NCBI GenBank assembly: GCA_964587755.1
Contig: CAZPMC010000007.1
Location: 4,116-68,115, forward strand
Reading direction: 5' to 3'
Length of the DNA stretch: 64,000 nt
Source of the DNA: CAZPMC01 sp964587755
GTDB lineage: Bacteria > Bacillota > Clostridia > Acetivibrionales > DTU013
Shown: piece after piece, positions 26,614-35,319 of the stretch
Layout of the letters: each line of letters starts with the position of its first letter
Position numbering within the stretch: position 1 is the first letter of the stretch
Made by a program: the position numbers and the translations under genes
The notes under the pieces: generated by a model
What the model was told of the DNA's origin: nothing
The model's input: the letters and a program-made list of their open reading frames with translations, nothing else
The model's database searches: none

Positions 26614-27693
26614 TCATATCCAACCTTCTGCTTTAAGTAATTCTGCCATGAGTATGCCACCTCCGGCAGCACCTCTGATTGTATTGTGGGATAGACATGC
26701 AAATTTGTAGTCAAACAGATTATCTTCACGAAGTCTGCCTACTGCAATACCCATCCCATTTTCAACATTTCTGTCAAGCTTAGATTGTGGTCTGTCAGGC
26801 TCATTAAAATATGTTATAAATTGAGCCGGAGCAGATGGGAGCTGAAGTTTCTGAGGCTTTGCTGAAAAGTTCTTCCAGCAGTTGAGTATTTCTTCTTTGC
26901 TTGGCTTGTTTTTAAAGGTGATGTATACAGATGCCAAATGACCGTCTGTAACAGGTACTCTATAACACTGGGAGGATATAACCGGCCTTGTTGCTTCTAC
27001 AATTTTGTCACCTTGTATTGCACCCCAGATTTTAAGAGGCTCCTTTTCACTCTTTTCCTCTTCGCCACCAATATAAGGAATAACATTATCAATAATTTCT
27101 GGCCATTCATCAAATACTTTTCCTGCGCCTGAAATTGCCTGATAGGTGGACGCAAGTATTTTTTCAGGCTCAAAATCCATAAGTGCATGGACAGGAGGGA
27201 CATAGCTTTGCAATGAGCAGTTTGATTTTACGGCAATGAAGCCCCTTTTTGTCCCAAGCCGTTTCCTTTGCTTTTCGATTATTGCCGAGTGTTCAGGGTT
27301 TACCTCAGGGATTATCATAGGTACATCGGGTGTAAATCTATGGGCGGAGTTGTTAGAGATTACAGGCATTTCAGCTTTAGCATAGGCTTCCTCAAGCTGC
27401 CGGATTTCATCCTTTTTCATATCAACGGCGCAAAATACAAAATCCACCTCATCTGCCATACTGGTAATGTCTATGGCATCTTTAACAATAATATTCTTTA
27501 CATTCTCAGGGATAGGAAGATTTATCTTCCAACGTCCTTCGACAGCTTTTTCGTAGGGCATACCTGCAGATCTTGAACTGGCGCCTATAGCTACAACTTC
27601 AAACCACGGGTGCTTTTCAAGCAAAGTTACAAACCGCTGTCCAACCATGCCTGTTCCACCAAGAACGCCAACCCTTAATTTTTTATTGTTCAT
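26614..27693 (-). CDS. asd: Aspartate-semialdehyde dehydrogenase (archaeal/fungal-type)
   Basis: A 359-residue Asd that makes aspartate semialdehyde for lysine, threonine and methionine. The N-terminal NADP motif is VGVLGGTGMVGQRFV; the catalytic cysteine is in VKSNCSLQSY; the substrate histidine region reads RVPVTDGHLASVYI. The pattern and length fit the archaeal/yeast-like Asd group rather than the classical bacterial one, as is seen in several Clostridia. AAGGAGG precedes ATG 27693. It is first in the operon after a lysine riboswitch. Confidence 0.92.
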   Translation of the reverse strand: MNNKKLRVGVLGGTGMVGQRFVTLLEKHPWFEVVAIGASSRSAGMPYEKAVEGRWKINLPIPENVKNIIVKDAIDITSMADEVDFVFCAVDMKKDEIRQLEEAYAKAEMPVISNNSAHRFTPDVPMIIPEVNPEHSAIIEKQRKRLGTKRGFIAVKSNCSLQSYVPPVHALMDFEPEKILASTYQAISGAGKVFDEWPEIIDNVIPYIGGEEEKSEKEPLKIWGAIQGDKIVEATRPVISSQCYRVPVTDGHLASVYITFKNKPSKEEILNCWKNFSAKPQKLQLPSAPAQFITYFNEPDRPQSKLDRNVENGMGIAVGRLREDNLFDYKFACLSHNTIRGAAGGGILMAELLKAEGWI

Positions 27694-27706
27694 AATAAAC
27701 CTCCTT

Positions 27707-27741
27707 AAATAAAATTAACTGCCGGCAAAGTGCTAGCAGTT
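27707..27741 (-). terminator. Attenuator hairpin of the lysine riboswitch
   Basis: On the minus strand AACTGCTAGC, loop ACTTT, GCCGGCAGTT form a 10-position stem (one G-U, one mismatch), followed by AATTTTATTT. It sits between the lysine aptamer and asd and is the likely terminator of the expression platform. Confidence 0.6.
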
Positions 27742-27783
27742 CTTAATTACTTGAGCCTTTTACAAAAGGACTTTATAAGGACT

Positions 27784-27961
27784 GATAGCGCTCCATCAAA
27801 TACTTAATATACTTGATGACAGTTGCAGTGTTTTTCACATCTGCAACCAGGAACAAACATGACAGGTGATTTGATTCCTTCGGCATTTCCCCCTTTCGCA
27901 GAACAATCAGCGAACCCTGCAGTTCTCATGCACCCTACTAATGGAAAATGCGCCTCTACCG
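27784..27961 (-). promoter_or_regulatory. Lysine riboswitch (L box) aptamer
   Basis: Read on the minus strand the conserved blocks appear in order: GGTAGAGGCGCA, TTAGTAGGGTGCATGAGAA, CGAAAGGGGGAAATGCCGAAG, CTGGTTGCAG, CTGTCATC and the closing CTATC. P1 forms between GGTAG (27960-27956) and CTATC (27788-27784). This is the L-box consensus and it precedes asd-dapA-dapB. High lysine should stop transcription. Confidence 0.93.
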
Positions 27962-28018
27962 TTATATATTTTTATCTTATTTACTTTATTACTTACAGTA
28001 TTAGTATAAGTTTTAATA

Positions 28019-28047
28019 ATAATAACATCACCCTTAAATATTGTCAA
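28019..28047 (-). promoter_or_regulatory. Sigma-A promoter for the asd-dapA-dapB operon
   Basis: On the minus strand: TTGACA (28047-28042), 17 bp spacer, TATTAT (28024-28019). Transcription would start about 50 bases before the lysine aptamer. Confidence 0.8.
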
Positions 28048-28205
28048 ATGTAAGCTTTAGATTATCATGTTACAGAAATATTAAGTTTTCATGAAAACCG
28101 TTAAAAATGCCAATATAGAAGGAAGAAAGTAGTATAATGTCGAATAAGAGATAAAGCCAAATTTTTTATAAACAATATTTTTACTAATGAGAAGGTGCTG
28201 ATACT

Positions 28206-29789
28206 ATGAAAAAAACACTTAAAATAACTGCAGCTTTAATGGCGTTTGTTGTCTTATTTTTGGCAACTGTTACAATGTCAGCAGGTGACAGCCAAACACC
28301 AGCTCATATTCGCGTAGGTCTTTATTTTAATGACACATCTGTTAAAACTGCATTGCCTTCTTATAATATATCCGCTGTTTCAGGACTTGAAATTGGCTTT
28401 GCAAAAAACGGAAGCTTTTTTGAAATGTATAAAAGACCTGATTCATCAAATATTGTCGTTAAAAAAGATGATAATTATTACATTAAGATTGGGACAGACG
28501 TCAACGATGCGGTTACTGCAAAAGCATTGGTATCTGCCTATAATCAACAAGGTGTGGTAACACAAATCGCATTTAATGAATCATGGCAGATTTGGACCGG
28601 GTCATATGCAAGCGAAGAGGCTGCAAAAACAGGTATTGAGGATATTGTAAAAAAACTTGGCCTCATCCCATGCTCTATTATTCCACCTGCAGTCAACAGA
28701 ATCGCTGTTACCGATACCCAATCAAAACCCATATGTGTTTTCGAAAGCAAATCATTGTACCTTACAATACAACCGGCAGCCGAAAACAACCCTGGCATAT
28801 TCAAGATTGAAGGAAAACCGTATAGAGGTGTCTTAGAGATAAGAAGACCTGAGCCAGGGTACTTGACAGCAATTAATATTGTATCAATACAAGAATATCT
28901 CTATGGCAATGTTCCTGCTGAGATAGGCGGTAGGTCTCCGGCTGAAGCCCTTAAAGCACAGGCAGTGGCTTCAAAAATGTATGCCCTTAACAACAAGGGC
29001 AAACATGCAAAATCAGGTTTTGATGTTTGTGCGACTACAGGCTGTCAGGTGTACAAGGGATACTCCGTTGAAGTTGAATCATGCAATAAGGCTATTGATG
29101 AGGTTTATAATAGAACTATTACATATAACGGTCAACCTGCCCGCCACATATACTATTTTGCTTCCAGCGGCGGAAGAACTGAGGATGTAAGGAATGTTTG
29201 GGGTTCTAGTTATCCTTATCTTGTAAGCGTTGAGGATAAGTATGAGAAAATAATCACATGGACAAAGACTTTGCGTGCATCGGATGTAAAATCCCTGTTC
29301 CCTCAGCTAGGAAATATTCTTGGGATCGCTATTACAAAAACGGCCGATTCGGGCAGGGTAATTGAACTTGCTGTCAGAGGAGAAAAAAGAAGCGATCCTG
29401 CTTTGTATACCCTTGAGAGGACAAGAACAGTATTCGGACTGAAAAGCCAGCTTTACACGATTTCTACAGATGCGGATGTCTATATAGCATCCCTGGGGAG
29501 TGGGGAGGGTTCAATTTCAAAACCCCGGCAATCACAACTGGGAGGCATGGCTGTTATTAGCTCATCCGGTGTTTCCACGGTTAAATCTTCTAATAACAGC
29601 GTGACTGTTATGGGAGCCAACGGTGTAAAAAGAAATGCTGCACTGGTGCCTGAAACATATACATTTACCGGAAAAGGATGGGGGCATGCAGTAGGGATGA
29701 GTCAAGAGGGCGCAATAGGAATGGCAAATGCCGGTAAGAAGTACGATGAAATCCTGACCCATTATTTCCAGGGAACAAAAGTAGAGTAG
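28206..29789 (+). CDS. SpoIID/LytB-domain protein
   Basis: A 527-residue exported protein. A signal peptide occupies about residues 1-26. A SPOR-like or repeat region follows (YYIKIGTDVNDAVTAKAL ... WQIWTGSYASEEAAK). The SpoIID domain spans about 190-430, with IQEYLYGNVPAEIGGRSPAE, the family's catalytic-glutamate region, LKAQAVASKMYAL, YYFASSGGRTEDV and WGSSYPYL. The C-terminal motif GKGWGHAVGMSQEGA is also characteristic. SpoIID is a lytic transglycosylase in engulfment; the added domains here suggest a LytB-like wall-modifying enzyme rather than the sporulation SpoIID itself. Confidence 0.85.
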   Translation: MKKTLKITAALMAFVVLFLATVTMSAGDSQTPAHIRVGLYFNDTSVKTALPSYNISAVSGLEIGFAKNGSFFEMYKRPDSSNIVVKKDDNYYIKIGTDVNDAVTAKALVSAYNQQGVVTQIAFNESWQIWTGSYASEEAAKTGIEDIVKKLGLIPCSIIPPAVNRIAVTDTQSKPICVFESKSLYLTIQPAAENNPGIFKIEGKPYRGVLEIRRPEPGYLTAINIVSIQEYLYGNVPAEIGGRSPAEALKAQAVASKMYALNNKGKHAKSGFDVCATTGCQVYKGYSVEVESCNKAIDEVYNRTITYNGQPARHIYYFASSGGRTEDVRNVWGSSYPYLVSVEDKYEKIITWTKTLRASDVKSLFPQLGNILGIAITKTADSGRVIELAVRGEKRSDPALYTLERTRTVFGLKSQLYTISTDADVYIASLGSGEGSISKPRQSQLGGMAVISSSGVSTVKSSNNSVTVMGANGVKRNAALVPETYTFTGKGWGHAVGMSQEGAIGMANAGKKYDEILTHYFQGTKVE

Positions 29790-29899
29790 ATTAAATCTTA
29801 TATTGTAAAAATTAAAGTCTTCATGTATGATTTTATTTATGTTGGAAATAAATGAAGTCAGGCACAGAAGACTTTCTTTGTGCCTTCTGGGAGAATTAT

Positions 29900-30925
29900 A
29901 TGAAATCAAGTGATTTTTATTATAATTTGCCAAGTGAATTAATCGCACAAGAACCTCTTGCCCAAAGAAGCAGCTCCAGGCTTTTGATCCTTGACAAAAA
30001 TGACGGGAGTGTTGAGCATCGGGTGTTTTGCAATTTACCCGAGTATCTTGATAAGGGGGACTGCCTTGTTTTAAATAATACGCGAGTAATCCCTGCAAGG
30101 CTACTCGGGTATCGTGAGGATACGGGCGGTAAAATTGAGTTTGTACTTCTTAAGAATATTGAGGCAGACATTTGGGAGGTTATATTAAAGCCCGGACGCA
30201 GAGCCAAGCCCGGGACAAAATTTGTGTTTGGAGATAATGCCCTGAGAGCTGAAATAATCGAAGTTATAGAAGGCGGTAACAGACTGGTGCGCTTTGAATA
30301 TGAGGGAATCTTTCAGGAGGTGCTGGACAAGGTCGGTATTATACCCCTTCCTCCGTATATTATAAAAGAGCTTACTGATCCTGAACGCTATCAGACAGTT
30401 TATTCAAAATGTAAAGGCTCAGCAGCAGCTCCAACTGCAGGATTGCATTTTACACCTTCAATTCTTGAAGAAGTTGGAAAAATGGGTGTGAAAATCGCCT
30501 ATGTAACTTTACATGTGGGATTGGGAACCTTTAGACCTGTTAAAGTTGAAAATGTTGAAAACCATATAATGCATTCTGAGTACTATTCATTAAGTGATGA
30601 TGCGGCACAGATAATTAATTGTACAAAAAGGGAAGGCGGAAGGATAATCTGTGTAGGAACTACAAGCTGTCGTGTACTTGAAACAGTAAGCTCAGATGAT
30701 GGCTTCGTCAAAGCGAGACAAGGCTTTACAGATATTTTTATTTACCCCGGCTATCGCTTTAAAATAGTGGACTGCCTTATTACAAACTTCCATCTTCCTG
30801 AATCAACCTTGATAATGCTGGTTAGTGCATTTGCCGGAAGGGATAACATACTCAATGCTTATAATAAGGCTATTGAGGAGAGGTACCGTTTTTTTAGCTT
30901 TGGGGATGCAATGTTTATTAAATAG
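29900..30925 (+). CDS. queA: S-adenosylmethionine:tRNA ribosyltransferase-isomerase QueA
   Basis: A 341-residue QueA, the enzyme that builds epoxyqueuosine on tRNA by transferring the ribosyl part of SAM. Diagnostic segments are FYYNLPSELIAQEPL, LVLNNTRVIPARLLG, GSAAAPTAGLHFT, LHVGLGTFRPV and DCLITNFHLPESTLIML. ATG 29900 has GGGAG at 29889-29893; an upstream in-frame ATG at 29852 lacks a site and passes through a hairpin. It forms the queuosine pair with tgt and leads into the yajC-scf-secDF segment. Confidence 0.96.
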   Translation: MKSSDFYYNLPSELIAQEPLAQRSSSRLLILDKNDGSVEHRVFCNLPEYLDKGDCLVLNNTRVIPARLLGYREDTGGKIEFVLLKNIEADIWEVILKPGRRAKPGTKFVFGDNALRAEIIEVIEGGNRLVRFEYEGIFQEVLDKVGIIPLPPYIIKELTDPERYQTVYSKCKGSAAAPTAGLHFTPSILEEVGKMGVKIAYVTLHVGLGTFRPVKVENVENHIMHSEYYSLSDDAAQIINCTKREGGRIICVGTTSCRVLETVSSDDGFVKARQGFTDIFIYPGYRFKIVDCLITNFHLPESTLIMLVSAFAGRDNILNAYNKAIEERYRFFSFGDAMFIK

Positions 30926-30942
30926 TAAAGGATGAAGAGTTA

Positions 30943-32064
30943 ATGCAAGCATTAAGATATGAATTAATTAAGAAATGTAAACAGACGGGAGCCCGGCTCG
31001 GAAGGGTACATACACCTCACGGCTCCGTTGATACACCTGCTTTTATGCCTGTCGGGACCCAGGCTACAGTTAAGGGGATGTCACCTGATGAATTAAAGGA
31101 AATAGATGCCCAAATCATTTTAAGCAATACTTATCACCTGTATATGCGTCCTGGTAATGATTTAATAAAGGAGGCTGGGGGCCTTCATAAGTTTATGAAT
31201 TGGGACAGGCCTATACTTACCGATAGCGGTGGTTTTCAGGTGTTTAGCCTCAGCGACTTAAGGCATATTAATGAGGAGGGAGTTACATTCAAATCGCACA
31301 TTGACGGCAGCAGACACCTGTTTACACCTGAGCTGGCAATGAAAATTCAAAACGATCTTGGTTCTGATATTATTATGTCTTTTGATGAATGTACTCCCTA
31401 TCCGTGTGAACATGACTATGCAAAGAAATCCCTTGAGAGAACAACCCGGTGGGCTGAAAGATGTAAAAAAGCCCATAAAAATCCCGAGACACAGGCATTG
31501 TTCGGTATCGTCCAGGGAGGTGTCTTTGAGGAATTGAGAATCCAAAGCGCCAAAGAGCTTGTGGCACTAGACTTTCCCGGATACTCTATTGGAGGCTTAA
31601 GTGTAGGTGAGCCAGCCCAGGATATGTATAAAATGCTTGAATGTACCGTACCCCACCTGCCAGAAGATAAGCCCAGATATCTTATGGGGGTCGGAAGCCC
31701 CGACTATTTGATAGAAGGTTCTATCAGAGGCGTTGACATGTTTGACTGTGTATTGCCGACAAGAATCGGGAGAAACGGTACTATAATGACAAGTCAGGGT
31801 AAGCTTATTATACGGGATGCAAAGTATGCACGGGATTTTGGCCCCATGGACCCGGAATGTGATTGTTATGCCTGCACAAATTTCTCAAGAGCTTATATAA
31901 GACACCTTTTGAAGGCTCGGGAGGTCCTTGGCATACGCCTGACAACATGGCACAATTTAAAATTCCTCTTGGACTTGATGAAAAAGGTAAGAAACGCTAT
32001 AATTGATGACAGATTAGCAGATTTTAGAGATGAATTTTTTGGATTATATGGGTACACCCATTAA
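30943..32064 (+). CDS. tgt: Queuine/preQ1 tRNA-guanine transglycosylase Tgt
   Basis: A 373-residue bacterial Tgt that swaps guanine 34 of GUN-anticodon tRNAs for preQ1. Catalytic aspartates lie in LTDSGGFQVFSL and DCVLPTRIGRNG; substrate motifs GIVQGGVFEELR and GGLSVGEP are present. The zinc site is CDCYACTNFSRAYIRHL. It follows queA by 17 bp. Downstream lies yajC, a common queA-tgt-yajC-secDF arrangement. Confidence 0.97.
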   Translation: MQALRYELIKKCKQTGARLGRVHTPHGSVDTPAFMPVGTQATVKGMSPDELKEIDAQIILSNTYHLYMRPGNDLIKEAGGLHKFMNWDRPILTDSGGFQVFSLSDLRHINEEGVTFKSHIDGSRHLFTPELAMKIQNDLGSDIIMSFDECTPYPCEHDYAKKSLERTTRWAERCKKAHKNPETQALFGIVQGGVFEELRIQSAKELVALDFPGYSIGGLSVGEPAQDMYKMLECTVPHLPEDKPRYLMGVGSPDYLIEGSIRGVDMFDCVLPTRIGRNGTIMTSQGKLIIRDAKYARDFGPMDPECDCYACTNFSRAYIRHLLKAREVLGIRLTTWHNLKFLLDLMKKVRNAIIDDRLADFRDEFFGLYGYTH

Positions 32065-32128
32065 TAACGGGCTATTAAGGTCTAAGATTGACCTTTAATA
32101 AAATAAACTATTAATACGGAGGGAAATT

Positions 32129-32419
32129 ATGCCATCAGAACAAAGCGGTAGTCTTTTAATGACAGTAGGATATCTTGTTTTTTTTGTGGTGATAATGTAT
32201 TTACTCGTATTTCTTCCACAGAAAAAAAGAGAGAAAAAAGCAAAAGCTATGATTGACGCTCTGCAGGTAGGAAACGATATAGTTTCTATCGGCGGAATAA
32301 CAGGAAAGGTAGTAAACATAAAAGACGATGAATTAACCATCGAAACAGGCGTTGAGAAAACAAAGATCGTCATTAAAAAATGGGCTGTAAGGGATGTTAA
32401 CAAACCTGTTGAGTCCTGA
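32129..32419 (+). CDS. yajC: Preprotein translocase subunit YajC
   Basis: A 96-residue single-span membrane protein. The membrane segment is VGYLVFFVVIMYLLVFLPQ followed by KKREKKAKAMIDALQVGND, the standard YajC pattern, then a small beta domain with SIGGITGKVVNI. YajC associates with SecDF. GGAGGG precedes ATG 32129. The 65-bp gap after tgt contains a small imperfect hairpin (TTAAGGTC/GACCTTTAA). Confidence 0.93.
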   Translation: MPSEQSGSLLMTVGYLVFFVVIMYLLVFLPQKKREKKAKAMIDALQVGNDIVSIGGITGKVVNIKDDELTIETGVEKTKIVIKKWAVRDVNKPVES

Positions 32420-32514
32420 TTTTCATGATTGCCCCTGAGCAATTTGTTTATGTTCTAATGGGTACTGTACTTTAATAATAATATTATATAGAAAAAGGTA
32501 CAGGAGGTAGTATT

Positions 32515-32958
32515 ATGCCCAGGATGACTAATCAAAGCCCAAAAGCCGCTTCAAGCGGAAAACTGGGACTTGCAGCTTTGCTAAGGGGGTTATTGACGGC
32601 GTATATTATAACGATACCTGCATTTATGCTTTTTGCCTTNNNNNNNNNNTTGGCCAATACTGATTTCCCCAACAGGCTGATTACTCCTGCAGTTGTTATT
32701 ACAACAATACTGAGTGTTTTGACTGCAGGTCTGGTATCAACTAAAGGGCTAAAAAGTAAAGGCTGGCTCAATGGAAGCATTGTAGGGGTCATATATATGA
32801 GCGTTTTATATTGCTTATCAAGCGTTATATACAATGATTTTTCTATTGACAGATATGTTATAACCATGATGATCATTGGAGTTTTAACAGGAGCAATAGG
32901 CGGCATTATCGGAATAAACTCTAAAGCAAGTGCGAAGAAGAATTTAAGGTTATTTTAA
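32515..32958 (+). CDS. TIGR04086-type membrane protein, interrupted by a 10-N run
   Basis: A protein of about 147 residues with four predicted membrane segments, matching in location and pattern the TIGR04086 family that often precedes SCIFF genes in Clostridia. Function is unknown. Bases 32640-32649 are N, hitting the first membrane segment at about residues 42-45; the reading frame is kept on both sides, so the real gap is probably small and the gene intact, but residues there are unknown. AGGAGG precedes ATG 32515. Confidence 0.7.
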   Translation: MPRMTNQSPKAASSGKLGLAALLRGLLTAYIITIPAFMLFAXXXXLANTDFPNRLITPAVVITTILSVLTAGLVSTKGLKSKGWLNGSIVGVIYMSVLYCLSSVIYNDFSIDRYVITMMIIGVLTGAIGGIIGINSKASAKKNLRLF

Positions 32959-32979
32959 CTTTCCACTGGAGAACTGGTA

Positions 32980-32988
32980 TGTTATAAT
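32980..32988 (+). promoter_or_regulatory. Extended -10 promoter candidate for scfA
   Basis: TGTTATAAT, a TG-N-TATAAT extended -10, lies 28 bases before the scfA start. There is no convincing -35 box. It would give the peptide gene its own transcript. Confidence 0.5.
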
Positions 32989-33015
32989 AAACAGCGTATG
33001 AAGGGGAGGATACAT

Positions 33016-33156
33016 ATGAAGCATATAAAAACAATTTATAGTCAAGCATTAAGAAAAGAGCTTAAAAACAGTGGCTGCGGCGAATGCCAGACATCCTGCC
33101 AGTCAGCCTGCAAGACGAGCTGTACAGTTGCAAATCAGAAATGTGAAAAAAGGTAA
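33016..33156 (+). CDS. scfA: SCIFF ranthipeptide precursor ScfA (46 residues)
   Basis: Short gene with product of 46 residues and six cysteines at 21, 24, 28, 32, 36 and 43, the 'six cysteines in forty-five residues' family. The leader begins MKHIKTIYSQALRKELKNSG, and the core is CGECQTSCQSACKTSCTVAN. In the well-studied Clostridium thermocellum homologue CteA the maturase links Cys32 to Thr37; both residues are at the same positions here. GGGGAGG at 33003-33009 precedes ATG 33016. The radical SAM maturase gene follows 90 bp later. The mature peptide's function is unsettled; signalling roles have been proposed. Confidence 0.95.
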   Translation: MKHIKTIYSQALRKELKNSGCGECQTSCQSACKTSCTVANQKCEKR

Positions 33157-33183
33157 TGATATTAACGTATTATGAAAGACATG

Positions 33184-33212
33184 ACAGCGAGGGGCTCATT
33201 GCTCCTCGCTGT
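33184..33212 (+). terminator. Strong hairpin between scfA and scfB
   Basis: ACAGCGAGGGGC and GCTCCTCGCTGT form a 12-bp stem with one G-U pair and a 5-base loop. Only a weak T-tract (TTAATGTG) follows, so it may be a leaky terminator or a 3' stabiliser of the scfA message rather than a full stop. Confidence 0.65.
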
Positions 33213-33246
33213 TAATGTGTAAATTGACTGTAATGGGGGAACCTGA

Positions 33247-34620
33247 ATGATTCATAAGTTTAAAATGCATAATTGCAATATAGTATTGGATGTGAACAGC
33301 GGGGCTATTCACAAAGTGGATGATTTATCCTATGAGCTTTTAGATTACATTGATTGGGATGAAAATAGAATTATTGAAAAGTTTTCTAAGGATTATAGGA
33401 GGGAAGATATTTTAGAAGCCCTGTCAGAAATAAAACAGCTTAGGCAAATGGGACAGCTTTTTTCAGAGGATATTTTTGAAGAATATGTTTATGATTTTAT
33501 CGCCAAAAATGAAAAGAACCCGGTTGTAAAGGCATTATGCCTGCATATTGCCCACGATTGCAACTTAAGATGCAGGTATTGCTTTGCTTCTACCGGAGAT
33601 TTTGGGACAAGCAGAAAGCTTATGACATTAGAGACAGGTAAAAAGGCTATTGATTTTATTATTGAAAAATCAGGTTCAAGAAGAAACCTGGAAATTGATT
33701 TTTTTGGGGGAGAGCCGCTATTAAACTTCAATGTAGTTAAGGATATTGTTGAATATGCATTGGAAAAGGGCAAGGCTTTCAATAAAGTTTTTAGGTTTAC
33801 GCTCACAACTAATGCAGTTTTACTAAATGATGAGCATAAGGAATTTATTAATAAATATATGGGAAACGTTGTCTTAAGCATTGATGGAAGACCCCAGGTC
33901 AACGATTATATGAGACAGCGCATTGATTCAAGGGGTACATACTTTGATATATTACCTAAAATAAAAGATCTGGCAGAATCCAGAGGTCAGGACCGCTACT
34001 ACGTCAGAGGAACTTTTACCCGGAAAAATCTGGATTTTTCAAAAGATGTATTGCACCTTGCCGATTTAGGCTTTAAGCAAATATCAGTGGAGCCTGTTGT
34101 GGCCGGAGATGACACAGATTATTACATCAGGCAGGAGGATTTGCCTATACTTTTCAAAGAGTATGAGCTTCTTGCGCTTGAGTATGTAAACAGACGAAAG
34201 AGCTCCGACTGGTTTAATTTCTTTCATTTCATGATAGATTTGGAGAATGGCCCATGTGCATATAAAAAGCTAAAGGGATGTGGCTCGGCAGATGAATATC
34301 TTGCAGTAACACCCGAGGGAGATCTGTATCCATGCCACCAATTTGTCGGTATGGATGAGTTTAAAATGGGCAATGTTAATTTTAGCACGGAAATAAATAG
34401 AGACATAAGAAGAAAATTTGTCGAGCAAACTATTTATTCTAAGCCAGAATGCAAAAAATGCTGGGCGAAATTTTTTTGCAGCGGAGGATGTGCAGCAAAT
34501 GCCCTTAAGTCAAACAATTGTCTTACTAAGCCTTATACCATAGGCTGTGAGCTTGAAAAGAAAAGAGTTGAATGTGCTTTATGGGCAAAGGTAAAGGAAT
34601 ATGAAGCTGGAGAAGAATAA
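33247..34620 (+). CDS. scfB: SCIFF radical SAM maturase ScfB
   Basis: A 457-residue radical SAM enzyme that installs thioether crosslinks in ScfA. The N-terminal 90 residues are a peptide-recognition (RRE-like) region with VDDLSYELLDYIDWDE. The radical SAM cluster motif is C105-x3-C109-x2-C112 (CNLRCRYC), followed by FFGGEPLLNF. The C-terminal SPASM region holds the cysteines for two further Fe-S clusters: CGSADEYL, YPCHQF and CKKCWAKFFCSGGC. All expected cysteines are visible. An HD-domain gene begins 2 bp after its stop. Confidence 0.95.
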   Translation: MIHKFKMHNCNIVLDVNSGAIHKVDDLSYELLDYIDWDENRIIEKFSKDYRREDILEALSEIKQLRQMGQLFSEDIFEEYVYDFIAKNEKNPVVKALCLHIAHDCNLRCRYCFASTGDFGTSRKLMTLETGKKAIDFIIEKSGSRRNLEIDFFGGEPLLNFNVVKDIVEYALEKGKAFNKVFRFTLTTNAVLLNDEHKEFINKYMGNVVLSIDGRPQVNDYMRQRIDSRGTYFDILPKIKDLAESRGQDRYYVRGTFTRKNLDFSKDVLHLADLGFKQISVEPVVAGDDTDYYIRQEDLPILFKEYELLALEYVNRRKSSDWFNFFHFMIDLENGPCAYKKLKGCGSADEYLAVTPEGDLYPCHQFVGMDEFKMGNVNFSTEINRDIRRKFVEQTIYSKPECKKCWAKFFCSGGCAANALKSNNCLTKPYTIGCELEKKRVECALWAKVKEYEAGEE

Positions 34621-34622
34621 GA

Positions 34623-35282
34623 ATGGTTACGATTGATGATGTAAAAAACAATATTGAAATTAAAAACTTTTTATCAATATCAGAAAACCAAATGAGAGCG
34701 CTGGGCTATACAGAGCACTCTTTTAGACATGTGTCACTTGTATCTAAAAATGCAGGAAGAATTCTTGAGGAGCTGGGACATTCCCAAAGGGATGTTGAAC
34801 TTGCAAAAATTGCCGGATATCTTCATGACATAGGCAATGCAGTAAACAGGGCAGACCATGCACATTCCGGTGCTATGCTGGCATATTATCTGCTTACTAA
34901 AATGGGAATGGATTACCATGAGGCTGCTCAGGTAATGCACGCAATAGGTAATCATGATGAGAATACAGGAACAGCAGTAAGCGATATTTCCGCAGCACTT
35001 ATTCTGGCGGACAAATCGGATGTTCACAGAAGCAGAGTCAGAAATACTGATATTGCAACCTTTGACATACACGACAGGGTAAACTACGCGGTTGAAACCT
35101 CTGAGATAACTATAAACAACCAGGATAAAACTGCAAATTTAATATTGCAGATTGATACAAATATTTGCCCCGTTATGGATTACTTCGAAATATTTCTGAC
35201 TAGAATGACTATGAACAGAAGGGCAGCCGACTTTCTAAACTTGCGTTTCCAACTTTTAATAAATGGTTCTAAGCTCTTATAA
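34623..35282 (+). CDS. HD-domain hydrolase
   Basis: A 219-residue HD-superfamily protein. His-Asp motif: AGYLHDIGNAVNRADHAHSG, with the first metal ligand in YTEHSFRHV and a later NHDENTGTAV. The substrate (nucleotide or cyclic nucleotide) cannot be told from sequence. The start is 2 bp after scfB, giving a tight operon, and the same neighbour is common next to scfB and secD in Clostridia. Whether it has a role in the ranthipeptide pathway is unknown. Confidence 0.85.
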   Translation: MVTIDDVKNNIEIKNFLSISENQMRALGYTEHSFRHVSLVSKNAGRILEELGHSQRDVELAKIAGYLHDIGNAVNRADHAHSGAMLAYYLLTKMGMDYHEAAQVMHAIGNHDENTGTAVSDISAALILADKSDVHRSRVRNTDIATFDIHDRVNYAVETSEITINNQDKTANLILQIDTNICPVMDYFEIFLTRMTMNRRAADFLNLRFQLLINGSKLL

Positions 35283-35319
35283 TTGCTTATAACATCTATA
35301 TTACAAGGTTTTTTAAGTA

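Noticed and set aside
27268..27576. Open frame antisense to asd on the plus strand
   Set aside because: It is a shadow of asd with no ribosome binding site and no protein-like pattern.
28133..28138. TATAAT as promoter of the SpoIID-type gene
   Set aside because: No -35 box or extended -10 at the right distance; it may belong to another sigma factor, but I cannot support that.
29852..29899. Possible preQ1 riboswitch before queA-tgt
   Set aside because: The leader has one hairpin, but no preQ1 aptamer core with the A-rich tail pairing was found.
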